From NCBI GenBank assembly GCA_900239685.1, contig OENT01000334.1, positions 62,001 through 126,000 of the forward strand: a stretch of 64,000 nucleotides of DNA, written 5' to 3'. The notes under the pieces are model-generated. The model had not been told where the DNA came from. It ran no database searches and saw only the letters and a program-made list of their open reading frames with translations. This stretch comes from Rotaria macrura (lineage: Eukaryota > Rotifera > Eurotatoria > Philodinida > Philodinidae). Within the stretch, counting starts at the first letter, position 1; each line of letters opens with the position of its first letter. The translations under genes were made by a program, and so were the position numbers. Positions 27,803 through 42,859 of this stretch are shown here, piece after piece.

Positions 27803-28473
27803 GTACCAATCATCCTGATATTGCCTCCACGTATCTCAGAATCGGCCATGTATACGAGCAGCAAAGAAATTACTTTGATGCAAAGTCAAACTATGATAAT
27901 GCTTGGCAGATACAAAAGAGTTCTTTGCCCAAAAACCATACAAATATTGCGATCACATTGAACCGTCTCGGATCTGTTGAGCTTCATCGTGGAGCTTATG
28001 AAAGTGCATTGGAACTCTTCACAAACGCCCTTGATATCTATAGCCTAACTCAGTCTAGTTAGATCACGGATATTGCAATGGTCCATAATAATCTTGGTCT
28101 CACGTTTTTAAAACTAGGCGAATATGGTAGAGCACAAACATCATGTGAGATGGCTCTTCAGTTAGCGGTCAAAACCTTACATCCGAACCACCCGTATTTG
28201 GCAAAAATCTATTGGAACCTAAGTCAAATCTGTGCTCACAATGAAAATTTCAAACTGGCCTCTGACTATAACAAACAGGCTATCAATATAAAACTTCAAC
28301 CTTCATCGACCAATAGCGAAGATTTAAGGATGTATGAAATTCATGCTGCATTTGTTCAAGGAAAACTAAATGAAAGAACGAGTTCATCCATACCAGTTGC
28401 CACTCCGTTAACAAGCTCTAGAAGTCTGCGACTGTTTGGCAAATGGAAAATTTCACTCAGCCAAGCACAATGA
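27803..28473 (+). pseudogene. Kinesin-light-chain-type TPR protein, truncated, in-frame stop
   Basis: The coding similarity starts right at the hAT element's right edge with TNHPDIASTYLRIGHVYE and runs through about four 42-residue tetratricopeptide units (IAITLNRLGSVELHRGAYE, VHNNLGLTFLKLGEYGRA, LAKIYWNLSQICAHNENF), then a serine-rich tail ending at 28473. A TAG at 28060-28062 interrupts the frame between units two and three; the frame is otherwise open on both sides. The reading frame extends left into the element to 27739, but those residues derive from the terminal inverted repeat. With no N-terminus and an internal stop, this is most simply a decaying fragment. TPR proteins of this type form large families in rotifers; function here is unknown. 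Confidence 0.7.
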
Positions 28474-29722
28474 TTGATAGCTTATGTCGTAGTAGCTATG
28501 GCATTTCTTGTTCTTAAATTCATTTATTGTCCTCTGAACCGATGATCTTCAATGAACAGCGAACGCCATATATGTTTTCTGTACCTACTATGAATATTAA
28601 GATTTCCTTAACATCAAACAACGAGAAAATATTCAACCTATTACTTACGTTTACTTTTTTTGTCCATCTGGTGTTCTAGTGTAGACCAATTTCGATTTTT
28701 AGTTTCTTGAAAATAAATCGAAACTATACATCTGATGTCTCGATGTCAAATTAAATCAAATTTAAAAAAACAGTATCCGGTATTGCTATACCGATGAAAT
28801 GTCAGGCTAGCTTTAATTCTGTGAAACAGATATTTCATGAATATAGGATTCTTGTAAATTCATGTTCTTTCGAGTTAATTGGTCAAGTGAGTTCTGTGAT
28901 GAACTAAACTGAATCAATTCTTAATGTCCCCTGTCGGATTCATTGTAGTTTACTGTGATTGGATGGCAGTTTTCGAAATATCAATGCCTGCTTTTATACA
29001 ATATTTAGAATACCATTCAATCATTTCATCAAGTCATTTTAGGTAATACTGAAATTGAAAGCAAATAACATGAAATTGATTCAGTACAGTTCACAATCTC
29101 TGTAATAATCTACTGTAAACAAATCAACCATACATCAGTCACAATTCGAAGTATGAAGAAAGTTTTTATAATGGGAAAACTCCAGTTTAAGCTCCTCGCC
29201 TTCATTTAAATTTGAATGAAGTACGATTTAAATGCAGCTTTTTTAAAACAGAGTTTTCGGAATATTCGTGAGACACTAGCAAGATTAGGAGTAATTCTTA
29301 TGAACTGAACTCCAAAGACTTTTAACTGTGTCTCTCGTAATTAGTACACGTTGATAATCGATTTAAAATTTCTATAAACAATAAATGCAATCAGAGTCAC
29401 TTTCATTTTTGATTGAAAATGGCAAGTGTCAAAAAATGCACGTGTCGGCTCCTCGTAAATTCATCACGTTTATTAGATTTGATTCTTTTGGAGCGAACTA
29501 CACTTTAAAAAAACATAATATGTTATGAACTGATTATTTTAGCAGTGTTTTCTTATATACCTCTTAAGATTTCTATTAAAAAAAGAAGACAAACAAAATT
29601 TAATACTGTCTTCTATTGTACACGTCACAAAGTAAATAAAGAATAAAGATACAAGTTTTGAGATAGTCAATGAGAAGAATACAAACCAATGGCATAACTG
29701 TAGAATGAAGAGAAAATATATG
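28474..29722. other. Intergenic, no features seen
   Basis: AT-rich DNA without a supported ORF, repeat or RNA gene. Confidence 0.45.
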
Positions 29723-30803
29723 TTAGCCTGATTTTTTCATCAATGAGATTAATGAGTGGACTTCGTTTTCGTTTTCGCTCGTATCTACTATTGCTTTGAG
29801 ATCTGACAACCAACTAGTTGAATATTGCCGAAGATAATCAATCTTTCTAATAGCAAACGTAAGAAACCATTGATCAGAGATATTTTCTGTTGAATATGAT
29901 GGAATGTTTTCACGATTATTCGTACAAACAACTTTCAAATAAGTATCTTCAGCTGTACGTTTTGCTTCAGCATATGTGCAATTCGGTAACTTATAAATGC
30001 AATCGATGATGTGTAATTCTTCACAAGTTGTTAATGGTAAATAAGTCATCTAAAAACAACAGAAGAATAAGATGAATGAGAAAAAAAACTGAAAAAAAAA
30101 ACATTAGTACTTGTTGAGTAGTTTTTTGACTAGAAGTACGTGTTTTTTTATTCTTTTTCAAATTATTCATAGACGTAAGAGGTGTTTCTTGATTTTTAAC
30201 TTCAGTAAAACGTCTTTTGAATTCTTCGAGACGTGTTTTATCATCGTCACTATTACGAATTCCAAGTAATTCATTTGCTTTCGACCACATTAGCGTCACT
30301 TGTTCATTATCACATTCTGCTATCATCTAAAAATGTATATGCTGCTCGTAGAAAATTAAACGAGAGTTTTATTCATACTGGTACTGAATAGATGACCATA
30401 TCAATCGCATCGACCCATTGTTCTGTAAATTCATTATCCAATAGACAAACATGATATAATTGTCGATCGACTATGATTGGAAAAATCAAGATGACGAGAT
30501 ATTTTTCTCTGTTCTATTTAATATTCATCTTACTATCTAATTTCATAACAAGACCACTGATATTAAACACTATGGCAGGTAAACATTGTGAATCTAATCG
30601 AACAATAACAATATCACCTGATTCAAAATGACGAATTAATTCTGATAATAAATGAATGATATGTTTTGATGAGCAAGCAAAGTTTTTCTCAAACCTTTTG
30701 GTAAATCACGGGGTACATTTTCATCACAAACATTTGTTATATCATTCTCCATCATTACTAGAGGTACAAGAACATCTAGACTAGGACGGCTATTAAAAGC
30801 CAT
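29723..30803 (-). CDS. Unrecognised 283-residue protein, PWWP/Tudor-like segment
   Basis: Five exons (30695-30803, 30534-30641, 30379-30470, 30111-30326, 29723-30049) join in frame. I do not recognise the family. Residues about 38-105 (HFESGDIVIVRLDSQCLPAI through LYHVCLLDNEFTEQWVDA) resemble the start of a PWWP or Tudor-type beta barrel: a GD-V-V strand followed by a Y-H-V strand and an acidic turn. A basic low-complexity linker (NNLKKNKKTRTSSQK) follows, then a C-terminal region of about 108 residues that looks helical. No signal peptide or membrane segment is evident. It lies 153 bp downstream of POLE2 on the same strand, with an AG at a pyrimidine-rich site 15 nt before the ATG, so it could be the last gene of an operon. 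The fold suggestion is weak. Confidence 0.7.
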
Positions 30804-30956
30804 AATTTAATGAAATCTACAATAGGATCTAACAAATTACATTCCAGATGAAAAATGTTCCGACATTTATTCACACACAAACACACACGAGAAAATATAA
30901 TTTCTATTTTTTTTAAATTTATATAAATGTATATATAAGTATATCTGACCGACAAT

Positions 30957-33943
30957 TTATGCATTGTTAATTTGACTATCTTCGATTTCACGTGTTGCAG
31001 GTAAATAAACTTTGAAGCAGTATTTGTTAATTGCAAATGATCCCTGTTCAAAGAAAATACACATGTATACAAGTCTAGTTTTTGTATTCTATTTCTGTTC
31101 GCTTCTTATCATTATAACTTACTGGATTAATAATCGTACAATCGGCAATTGTATCAGTAATTGATTTAAATTTGTCGCAGACAACAATTAAATCTGGTAA
31201 TGGATATAAATGAAGGGCATGATCGAATGACCAATAGATCGGTGTCATATAAACAGGTAATGGTGATAAATGTGCTTGAGTAACAAGCGTATGACAAAGC
31301 TAAAAGAAACGATGTCGTTTTCATATTTCAAAAAGAAGAATAAAGATGGTCTTACATGCATAGGTAAATTATCCGCAGGTAATTTAATACAATATCGACA
31401 AAGCTTTTGTAGCAGATCTTCACGAAAAATAACTATTTCTTGAGTACAATATTGAATACGAACAGGATTCGTTGCAAGATGAAGATGACGAATACGTTTT
31501 TTTAGTATGTCATTGATTGATGGTGGAAATGGTGCTCTAAAGTTTATTGGTATTTTTATTTTCATTTTGTTTCATCAGAAAACTATTCTATACCGTGGGT
31601 AGATTTTTGGCGCATGTCGATCTTGTGGACCAGGTACAAAAATAAAATGAGCACGGTCACAAATCTCCGGATATTTTGATATTAGTTTAACAAAATTTTT
31701 AAAAGCATCTAGACATAATGAAATTATTTGAATTAGATTCGACGAAAATAAAAACCGTACTACCTGACAGATCATTGATGTAGAGATTGGCTGTTGGTCG
31801 CGAGAGAAAATTACCACAGAATATAAATGCAAACGGTGGTTGTTCAGCAAATCCATCGAACAATTGTTCGATACGTTCCATTACCTAACATGAATCGATA
31901 AGCATCGAATGTTTTGTCAATCATTTTTCATCTACTTTTTTATCATCAAGCCAAACATCGGATAAAAATACAAAGGCATCATCAGACTTTTGTTCTATTT
32001 CCTTGAGTCGAATCTTTGTTTTTGCACTTTGATCATGTGTATTTCCTGTGATATTTATTTCGCCGAAATACGATCTGAAATTATTTTTTCAAAATCAAAA
32101 CCTGAATGCCAACAGAATATGAATTCAATATATATGTTTATCAAACCTTGTACTTTGCCCAGATTCTGGTGGTGGTAAACCGATTCCTATGAATAAGCAA
32201 AAAAAAACATAAACAAATTAGAGAGTCACTTGTAAAGGTAAAATAGTAAAATCTCGGAAATGAAGTGAACGTTCGAAATGTCAAAACATGCTAGGTAGGT
32301 TTGTATGTTACTCACCAGTGAATATGTTTCGAAGTGAGAAAAGCTTCATTTATGATCAATGAGTATACTGAGAAGAAACCTTACTATCATCGGATGAACA
32401 TGAAAGTACAACATCTTTCTAATATTATTTTCGAAGCTTAAGAGCACCTATAGATTAAAGATTTGAGCAAAACATCTCCTCTTTTCGTAACAATCGTACA
32501 AGAAGAATACATTTCCTTATCGGACTACGTATAGTCGTGACTCGAAAGTGATTTATCAGCTGTGACCTATATACTTGTTTATTACCTGATACATTAAATA
32601 TTCCATCATCAATTTGTCCTTCGACTAGGACGAAACAGTTTTCAAAATAAAAGCCTGGATGAAAAGTCTATAAACAAGCGATGCTATGCAGAAATTAACA
32701 CAGCAATCAAAATCATAATACCGCATTTTCTAGATTGAGTGAAATAACACCAGTTGGATCTTGTAGATCATATTTTGTCTATTGAAAATTTACAGATCAT
32801 TTTAATTTAATTCTTCATATTTATGATTACCTCGTGTAACTGTGATAACATGCCGAGTACCACAACTTTTTCCGACTTCGAACCAGCAGCCAACAAATGT
32901 TCGATTGTTTTCAACTAAGAGTTAAAATGATTTAATAGTATTATTCTAAATTCAAATTGAATTTTTACCTGATATTTTTGAGCTTTATTAGATGATGCCG
33001 ATGCTAGATTGACTTGTGAAAATACTTCGTGTCTTAATGTTCTCTAATTTGTTCAAGTAAATAATTACAATTATTATGTATATAATTTATACGTTCTTAC
33101 TTGTAATAATAAATCATATCGTTCACAAAATACTTCCGAGCGTGTTCGAGCACTTCCAAACAGATCACCATCAATATCTTTTCTATAAAAAAAAATCGCA
33201 CCCCGTTTAGAATTCAGTATTTTCATCTCAAAAAGAAGATAAATACCCAATGAATTTCTTCATCGATCTTGAATATATAAATTTGTGCATTGAAAATGCA
33301 TTGAGAACAGAAAAAAGAGCTTCATTACTAAAGTTCAAAAAGAAAATGAAAGATATCCCTATCGTAATACATACGAAAACCTTCACAAAATTAATACAAA
33401 CTGTGAATCATTCGAAAGTTGAGCTCTCAATTCTTGAACAACATTGATCACAAGTGTTTTATCAACAATTGATGATGAAACTAGATTTGTATACAGAACA
33501 AAATCATATGTAATACTATCATTTTCAACATATGTTAGAGAACAATTTCAAACATCTTTCTTAACATAATTAAACAATCGATTGAGTTCTACCATAATTA
33601 GTATCAAATAAAAAGATCTTCGATTTTTTTTCCCATGTAACTGTAACTTCATTTCTGATACCTGCCCCATGTTGGCACCATGCATAAATAAGTGTGCAAA
33701 AAAGAAAGTCAAAACCTACGATTTCTTTTTGTCAATAAATCAATCAGTTGATCAAGCCAAGAGATTAGCGAAGCTGATGGAACAGTCGAAGCTAATTCAA
33801 CTAAGCATTGAGATGCATCACTGCAGAAAATCGACAGAGAAATATTTTCAATATTCTCAAAAACATTCTTACAATTTTAAATCGAGACCACGTAAACGAA
33901 AAGCAGTTAATACGTTCGATTTAATCGTACTATCCGAAGACAT
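30957..33943 (-). CDS. POLE2: DNA polymerase epsilon subunit 2
   Basis: Non-catalytic B subunit of the leading-strand replicase; it holds the catalytic subunit's C-terminus and contacts the CMG helicase. Sixteen exons join without a frame break to 523 residues (human 527): 33873-33943, 33720-33820, 33402-33480, 33247-33327, 33101-33182, 32969-33043, 32831-32914, 32722-32778, 32586-32667, 32147-32186, 31936-32074, 31764-31884, 31594-31708, 31356-31536, 31123-31299, 30957-31043. The N-terminal domain reads LTAFRLRGLDLKF. The OB fold holds LQDPTGVISLNL and FHPGFYFENCFVLVEG. The inactive phosphoesterase domain holds DDAFVFLSDVWLD, FCGNF, FVPGPQD and NPVRIQYCTQEIVIFRED. The C-terminus is GSFAINKYCFKVYLP. 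Its ATG lies at the end of the TEN1-like reading frame. Confidence 0.95.
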
Positions 33944-33966
33944 AATTATATGTGTATATCTACAAA
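33944..33966 (-). promoter_or_regulatory. Candidate trans-splice acceptor before POLE2
   Basis: On the minus strand CTTTTGTAG (AG at 33961-33960) lies 16 nt before the POLE2 ATG, inside the tail of the upstream TEN1-like frame. It has the polypyrimidine-AG shape of a 3' splice site and could receive a spliced leader if the two genes are co-transcribed. This is inference. Confidence 0.35.
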
Positions 33967-34357
33967 AGNCATTCTCCATACTACTATCGATATTTGTCAT
34001 ATAATCACGCATCAATATTAAACCTTTTCTATATTCATTTATATCAAAATCAATGCCCAATGGCCGAATGATTTGAGCATCAATACGAGTAATATTAGCA
34101 CCTTGTCGAATAACTTTTCCATAGACTTGAACATATTGACCCGATAAACAGGTTAATGATTGAAAATCAAATGGTGCACGAATATTGACAAATGAAACAT
34201 GTAAATTAGGCAATGATGTTTGACGATCATCATTAGAATGATCACATAAGATAAGCGTTCTTTGCATAGAATTAATTGATTGAATGCGCGCCACTATACA
34301 AACATAATTAGAATTTGAACTCGAAAGTTCATTAATATTAAGCCATGAAGCAGCCAT
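33946..34357 (-). CDS. TEN1-like OB-fold protein (CST complex candidate)
   Basis: A single-exon reading frame of about 130 residues from ATG 34357, close to human TEN1 (about 123). The order of strands suits a small OB fold: VCIVARIQSINSMQRTLIL, YVQVYGKV, then the end region AQIIRPLGIDFDINEYRKGL, which resembles the TEN1 C-terminus (a G-hydrophobic-D/N turn then a basic helix). TEN1 joins CTC1 and STN1 in telomere end protection and lagging-strand fill-in; RPA-type OB proteins are an alternative. The 3' end is unclear: an ambiguous base N sits at 33969. As written the frame continues into POLE2 codons; if the N is a spurious base, a TAA at 33948-33946 ends the protein. An AG lies 7 nt before the ATG (CATCTAG), a possible spliced-leader site. 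Confidence 0.6.
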
Positions 34358-35114
34358 GAGCAATCTAGATGAAAGTGGTTAGAAAAAGAAACGGTCGTTT
34401 TCCGATTTAAAAGTTTTTTTGTTGTATAAAAATGAGTCCAACCAATCGGACATAGATCTTTGACAAAGCTTTTTTTCATATCTGAACACGTTCACCAAAT
34501 AACAACATTTTACCGTTTTTTTTTTAAATTTCATTTATAAAAAGAAAAAGAAAAGAAAAAACAACACATCATTATCTCGCTTTTGTTTTTATTCCCATGG
34601 TTTTTTTCTGTTGTTCAGATCGCGTTCTCCACTCGCGGTATAAAATACAACGCCCAATAACGTGCATACGCATTGCTAAATAATGCCGTCGTTCAAAATA
34701 AAAGAAAGAAAATCGACCGACACGCTTATAAAAAAAAACAAAAACAAAACAAACAAACAAGCCTGCACACAGACACACACACAGCAAACACACAAGACGA
34801 TAAAACAAGCTGAAAAAAAGTAAAACAACTGAATCACGCGCTCACACACCAGCTCATCGACTTTTGTCGAGATAAGAAGAAATGAAAAGCAATATCTATG
34901 AGTTTCTTAGCCTAATCTAGAATCTCACAGAAGTTAAGGAAAGAACAAGAAAACAAGAAGAAGGGAGATTTTTTCCATTTATCACCGAGTTTGTTGGGCA
35001 GAACATTCATAAATGCTGCTTTGAAATTAAACGTTATGTTTTTATTTTGCTTCCTCTCTTCTTCTATTGCACTTTATTTTGTTCAAACTCTCATCGATAT
35101 AATAATAATATTCA
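34358..35114. other. Between TEN1-like start and IMP stop
   Basis: Contains the 3' UTR of IMP and the 5' flank of the TEN1-like gene. It has purine-rich and CA-rich tracts (34720-34800). No gene supported; the minus ORF at 34572-34808 is low-complexity. Confidence 0.45.
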
Positions 35115-38088
<2,974 letters not shown>

Positions 38089-38779
38089 TCGAAAAATCGT
38101 AGGTAAGTATTAGGGAATATGTGTCAATAGTAGTAGAAAAGAAAAATCACAGTAAGATCTATGTATATGATGTGGACGACTATAAAATCGTTAAAGAAAA
38201 CAAAAAATAAAAAACAAAACAGAACACCACCAATAATCTAAGAAATAAATCGATAATAACTATTTTGATAAAATTAATATTTGATATCGAATAGGGAGAA
38301 CGCAAGAAACAGCAAGCTTTCATACTTATACATGAAATATACAAGTAAAAATTAGAAAGTAAAAAGAATCTTGGATTCAACGAGCTATGTAAACAAGCAA
38401 ACAAAAATTGGAATTTACTGATTGAATTTATATGGGAAAAGATTTAAATGTGTTTTATTTGCCTATGTTGTGTTCTGTTGATAACTAAAAAAGAAATTTT
38501 TGATAAGAAAATAAACTACGTGAAAGAAAACAAACAAAGAGATGGAGCCACTACGTTTTATAGTATACATTGATTATGATTGGTATATGTAATGCATCAA
38601 TGTGAATAGAAATCAATAAAAATAAGGAAAAAAAATAAAGAGTAAACATCAACTGATTATAATTACATTTCTCTGATGAAAATTGTTTCAAGATGATTGT
38701 TTTGTTGTTTCCTTTTATATCCATGTTCTTTACCTATTATATGACGTATAATTTTGCAAGATTTTAGATAGATAAAACA
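38089..38779. other. Divergent upstream region of IMP and ZC3H11A-like genes
   Basis: A 691 bp gap between divergently transcribed starts, so a shared bidirectional promoter region is likely. It is AT-rich with A-rich runs; no ORF or specific element is recognised. Confidence 0.5.
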
Positions 38780-41700
38780 ATGCATAAATCGAACGAAGAT
38801 TGCTTTTATTTTCTTACATCATCCTGTGCAAAAGTAAGTTATTGTTGCTACTTTAATTGTAAAAATAGAGGAATATCAATTTCATTAATCAATCTATTTA
38901 TAGGGTACATCATGCACGTATCGACATAGTCCATCGGCTTTGTCATGTAATGTTATTTGTCCATCTTGGCTACGTAGCAACTGTTCTGATTCAGCTTGTC
39001 TATATCGTCATAGTACTACTGTTCAAGTATGCACTTGAAATGATCTAGCTTACAGCGATTGATTTTCTCTTTTTTTCTTTTAAATATATTAGCGTCCAAT
39101 GGCTAGTAATGGCATATTATGTTTCTATGAAAATACACCGATGGGTTGTTTAAAACTTGACTGTACATTTATTCATTCACGTCCACGAATGCAATTACGC
39201 AGTACACTAACCATACGACGTAAGAAGAACTTTTCTGTAATGCTTCTTGTCAAAAATCTATCTTGAATTCTGAACATCAAATTTTCATAAATTTCATAGA
39301 AAATATTGAGGGTGAACCAAGCCAGACGACCCGTAAACTTTGTGCTTGTCTAGTATCGTGTTTTCGGAAGATATCCAAGACACAAGGACATGAGAGTGAC
39401 TCTGTTGGAAATGTTGAGCTCAAGATAAACAGTCATTTCCATATCTGTTAGTAATTTTTTGCTAAAGAAGAGAATGTCTCGAAAATTTTTCTCACAATCA
39501 CGTTCTAATAATCAATATACTCTTGTCTATGCATATACTCCAGGAAAACGTTACTGTTTTTCAATGAATATCATCTTTCTTCTGATTTTAAACTTCAGTC
39601 TATTGAACTTTTTGAAGTTATGTCTATAATATTGACCAATAAAAGCATAACAAAAACGATGTTCGTTTGATTTAGAGTTTTTTTCATCTGTTAACGAATG
39701 CTGTCGTCAGATAATTAAAATAGCAATTTGGCATTCATTCCAAACACTGTATCGTGCTACTAGAAAAAATATTTTCAATTAGATTGGAAAAGTCAAGAAA
39801 CGACAATACAAGTCATAGTGACTGTAGATTGTCATAAAAAATAATTTTTTGCTAAATCTGCAGTGAAAATAGAAGTTTTCTAATGAGCGATTCTCCAGAA
39901 ATCTTACACGTACAAGAGTTTGTTATAGTTATATATATATAGCACTGATTTATTTTACTTTTCTAGCACCATCAACAAATCTGGTTAATAAAGATGCAAC
40001 TAAATCTACTATCAACGCGAATCTTCCAACAAGCGTAGCTCAAACAGTGCCGGTCTCTAATGCGGCAACTATTGTTTCTGCACCAACCATCAGTTAGTTT
40101 CATTGCTATCCATCGATGTATTCTTTTGAAAATATTCATCTTCTAGATGAAACACCTGTGGCCATACCAATCACTAGAATTGAATCATCATCGAATCTTG
40201 ATATGTCGCCAATGATATCTCCTAAAACGGATATGTCAATACGCCGTATTACCATACCCTCTGATATGGATCAATGCAGTGAAACCAAGACTGCCGTCGA
40301 CAACAACACTAATAATTCAAGTTTGAATAGAACTAGTAATCGTTGTGTCATTACAGATTCTATGAAAACCGATCCAGATCAAATGACAACAACCACAACA
40401 CAAGCGCGACTTGTTGTTAATCGAAATGTTGTCATGACTGAATCAACTTGTCTTCAAAATCGAAAGATCGTTCAAACAACGTCAACGTTATCTAATCGTG
40501 TGGTGGTTTCATCACATGGTAGTAATTTATCAGAGGAAGATAGCAAATCTAATAATGATATAGTCGAACAAGAAAATGAGACAAAAAAATTTAAACAAGA
40601 TTCTCAATCAAGTATTTTATTTTTCTGCAACGAAAGAAAACGGCGATATTGATAGGATCTAATTTTGATTTCAGCCGTTGATATTACCTCTCCGTGTTAT
40701 AAAACATCGATGACTAATCGTGTGTTAATTCTATCAGCGAAACAGACAACATCAACTACAAATGATACAAAACCACTTCGTTTAAATCGTGATCGTTTGC
40801 CCGCAACAAAAACATCAAATGGAAATTCACCTACTTGTGTTACTACGTCATCCAATGAAAAAAAGGTTAGTTAATGATTAAAAGAAAGCAAAACTAATTT
40901 TTCTTCTGCTGATTTTTTGTTATGATAGATATCTGCGGGTACGTTTGTTGGCATTAAATTTATTCATCCCATTCACCACCATTTCAATATATCATCATTC
41001 CTTCCTACACTACTTTCTCTTGTTAACGATTATCAAACTGCGTGTGTAATTGTTCAATTATGCTCAACGACAGCTACAAAGACTCCAGTCTTATTCCCTT
41101 ATTATATTGGCTCTCGATTGTTTATTTTGTTTTTTTTTCACCAAGGAATTGAGTGAGATCTAGTTAGGGATTCAAACCGAAAGCATCTCTTGCAATATTT
41201 TGTCAATGATTATTTCTTTTGACATGAGATGCATTAGATCAATGACGATTATATGTTATTGTCCATCGTCATCATTATGCGATATTCTTTTCTTTTCTAC
41301 CTGCACGAGTTTAATGTAATCGTAGGATTATATGAATTCGAAATATTCTAGGATTAACGTTGTTACAAGATGATAAACGGCGAACAATGCGTATCGAGTA
41401 AATGTTCATATTTCATTCGTTGTTTTTACATTAATAAGATTTTATTCTGTTAAATGTTAGACGTTTCCAGCAAAAACCAGTGTCCCCGCCTCGATCAGTC
41501 ATATGCTCTACTTCAATAACCGCATGCAATAATATCAATATTAATTCATCAACTAATAGAAATGTAATTACATCAACTGGCAACGAACGTAAACGTACAG
41601 CGCTAGCAGCAAAAATCGAAGATCTACCACCGGCGAAACGTATTTCTCCATTAATATCACAACATCAATCTTCTCGTCGTCAGTCAAACTCATCACTCAA

Positions 41701-42211
41701 TGCATCTAAACATTCATCTTCATTACCGTCGACTGATAATAAAAATACAGACAAGCAATTTAATGAATCAAGTAAAAACATCCCACAAGCAAAATCTTCG
41801 TCGCTAACTAAGACGATCCCAACTTCAGCAGTAATTCCATCGTCGTTGCGTCCACGTGTAACAGCAAAATCTATCTTAGCACCTTCTCTACAGAAATCAT
41901 CAGTGAAGAGAATTCAGACACCACAATCTCGACAAATACCGTCAGCTATTATTAAACAACCGTTGATTCCAGTGGCAACTTCTTCTCAAACATCAAAAAA
42001 ATCAATTGAACAAATTCCATTGAATACCACTGAAAACAAAGCTTGTGCCGCTAAACGAACTGTTGATCCTCAAACATCAAAAATTTCGAATGAAGATGAT
42101 GAAAATCAATTACTCACATTCAATGAATCAAATGATATTGTTGACACATTTGCAGTAATTGATGAAGCTTTACTTGAAGCCGATCATATTCTTGAACTTT
42201 TTGTGAGCTAA
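38780..42211 (+). CDS. ZC3H11A: ZC3H11A-like CCCH zinc-finger protein
   Basis: Nuclear mRNA-export and processing factor associated with the TREX complex in vertebrates. Seven exons (38780-38833, 38904-39026, 39093-39219, 39967-40092, 40147-40611, 40675-40865, 41471-42211) give 608 residues; human is about 810. The first 90 residues carry three tandem CCCH fingers: CFYFLTSSCAKGTSCTYRH, CPSWLRSNCSDSACLYRH and CFYENTPMGCLKLDCTFIH, in the same order and spacing as human ZC3H11A. The remainder is Ser/Thr/Lys-rich disorder with basic patches, and the C-terminus VIDEALLEADHILELFVS resembles the acidic ending of the human protein. The last acceptor is placed at 41470 because the in-phase CAG there keeps the frame; an AG ten bases upstream would break it. 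Introns 3 and 6 are long (0.75 and 0.6 kb). Confidence 0.85.
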
Positions 42212-42859
42212 TCTTTGTATATGCAAACGTGTCATTTCTATTCTTTTTCTGTATGGCTTTGTTTATCGTATTATATTATTTATATATTTTTCTTTCTTTT
42301 TCGTTTTTTCGTGTTTACAGAAACAAATATACTATCTAGATCATTGAAATATTAATATACAGTAAATCTATCATGTACTACTACAGTCGTGTGTATGTTT
42401 TGTAGATGAATTCATTTGTAACACCAACGAATGTAAGAAAACAAGATAGAAGCATGAACATGAAATAAAAACACGCAAATGATCATCTAATTTTAGCTAT
42501 GTTTTCGATGTACTTCATTTATTGTTCAATCTCTTCGTCATTTACCTAGAAGTTTACATACGATAACCAATCAAAGTTTGAAACAATTTTCATCATGCAT
42601 AAATACAAAGCAAGAACAGCACTCAAAAGTAATGAAATCTTCAAGATAGGATGGTAGTATGTACGAGAAAGTCGAGAGTTCGAGCTTGAAATTCTACGTT
42701 TTTAAAAGCGGATTGATTGATAGATTTAGTAATTACTAGAATCTGACATGATGGCAATGTTTACTCATCGGTCTCTAATAGCTGAAAACAAGTTTTGTTT
42801 ATATATTGTAGCAAGTCATTGATAAAAATGTAGCAATAGCTGCAAAACAAGTATTCAGC
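42212..42859. other. Intergenic, ZC3H11A-like to YME1L1
   Basis: 3' UTR of the ZC3H11A-like gene and 5' flank of YME1L1. An in-frame-looking ATG at 42748 cannot be joined to the YME1L1 frame by a clean splice. No other feature. Confidence 0.45.

Noticed and set aside
42748-42859. Earlier ATG for YME1L1 at 42748
   Set aside because: No donor in that stretch joins the YME1L1 frame in phase; the ATG at 42860 fits a nearby acceptor.
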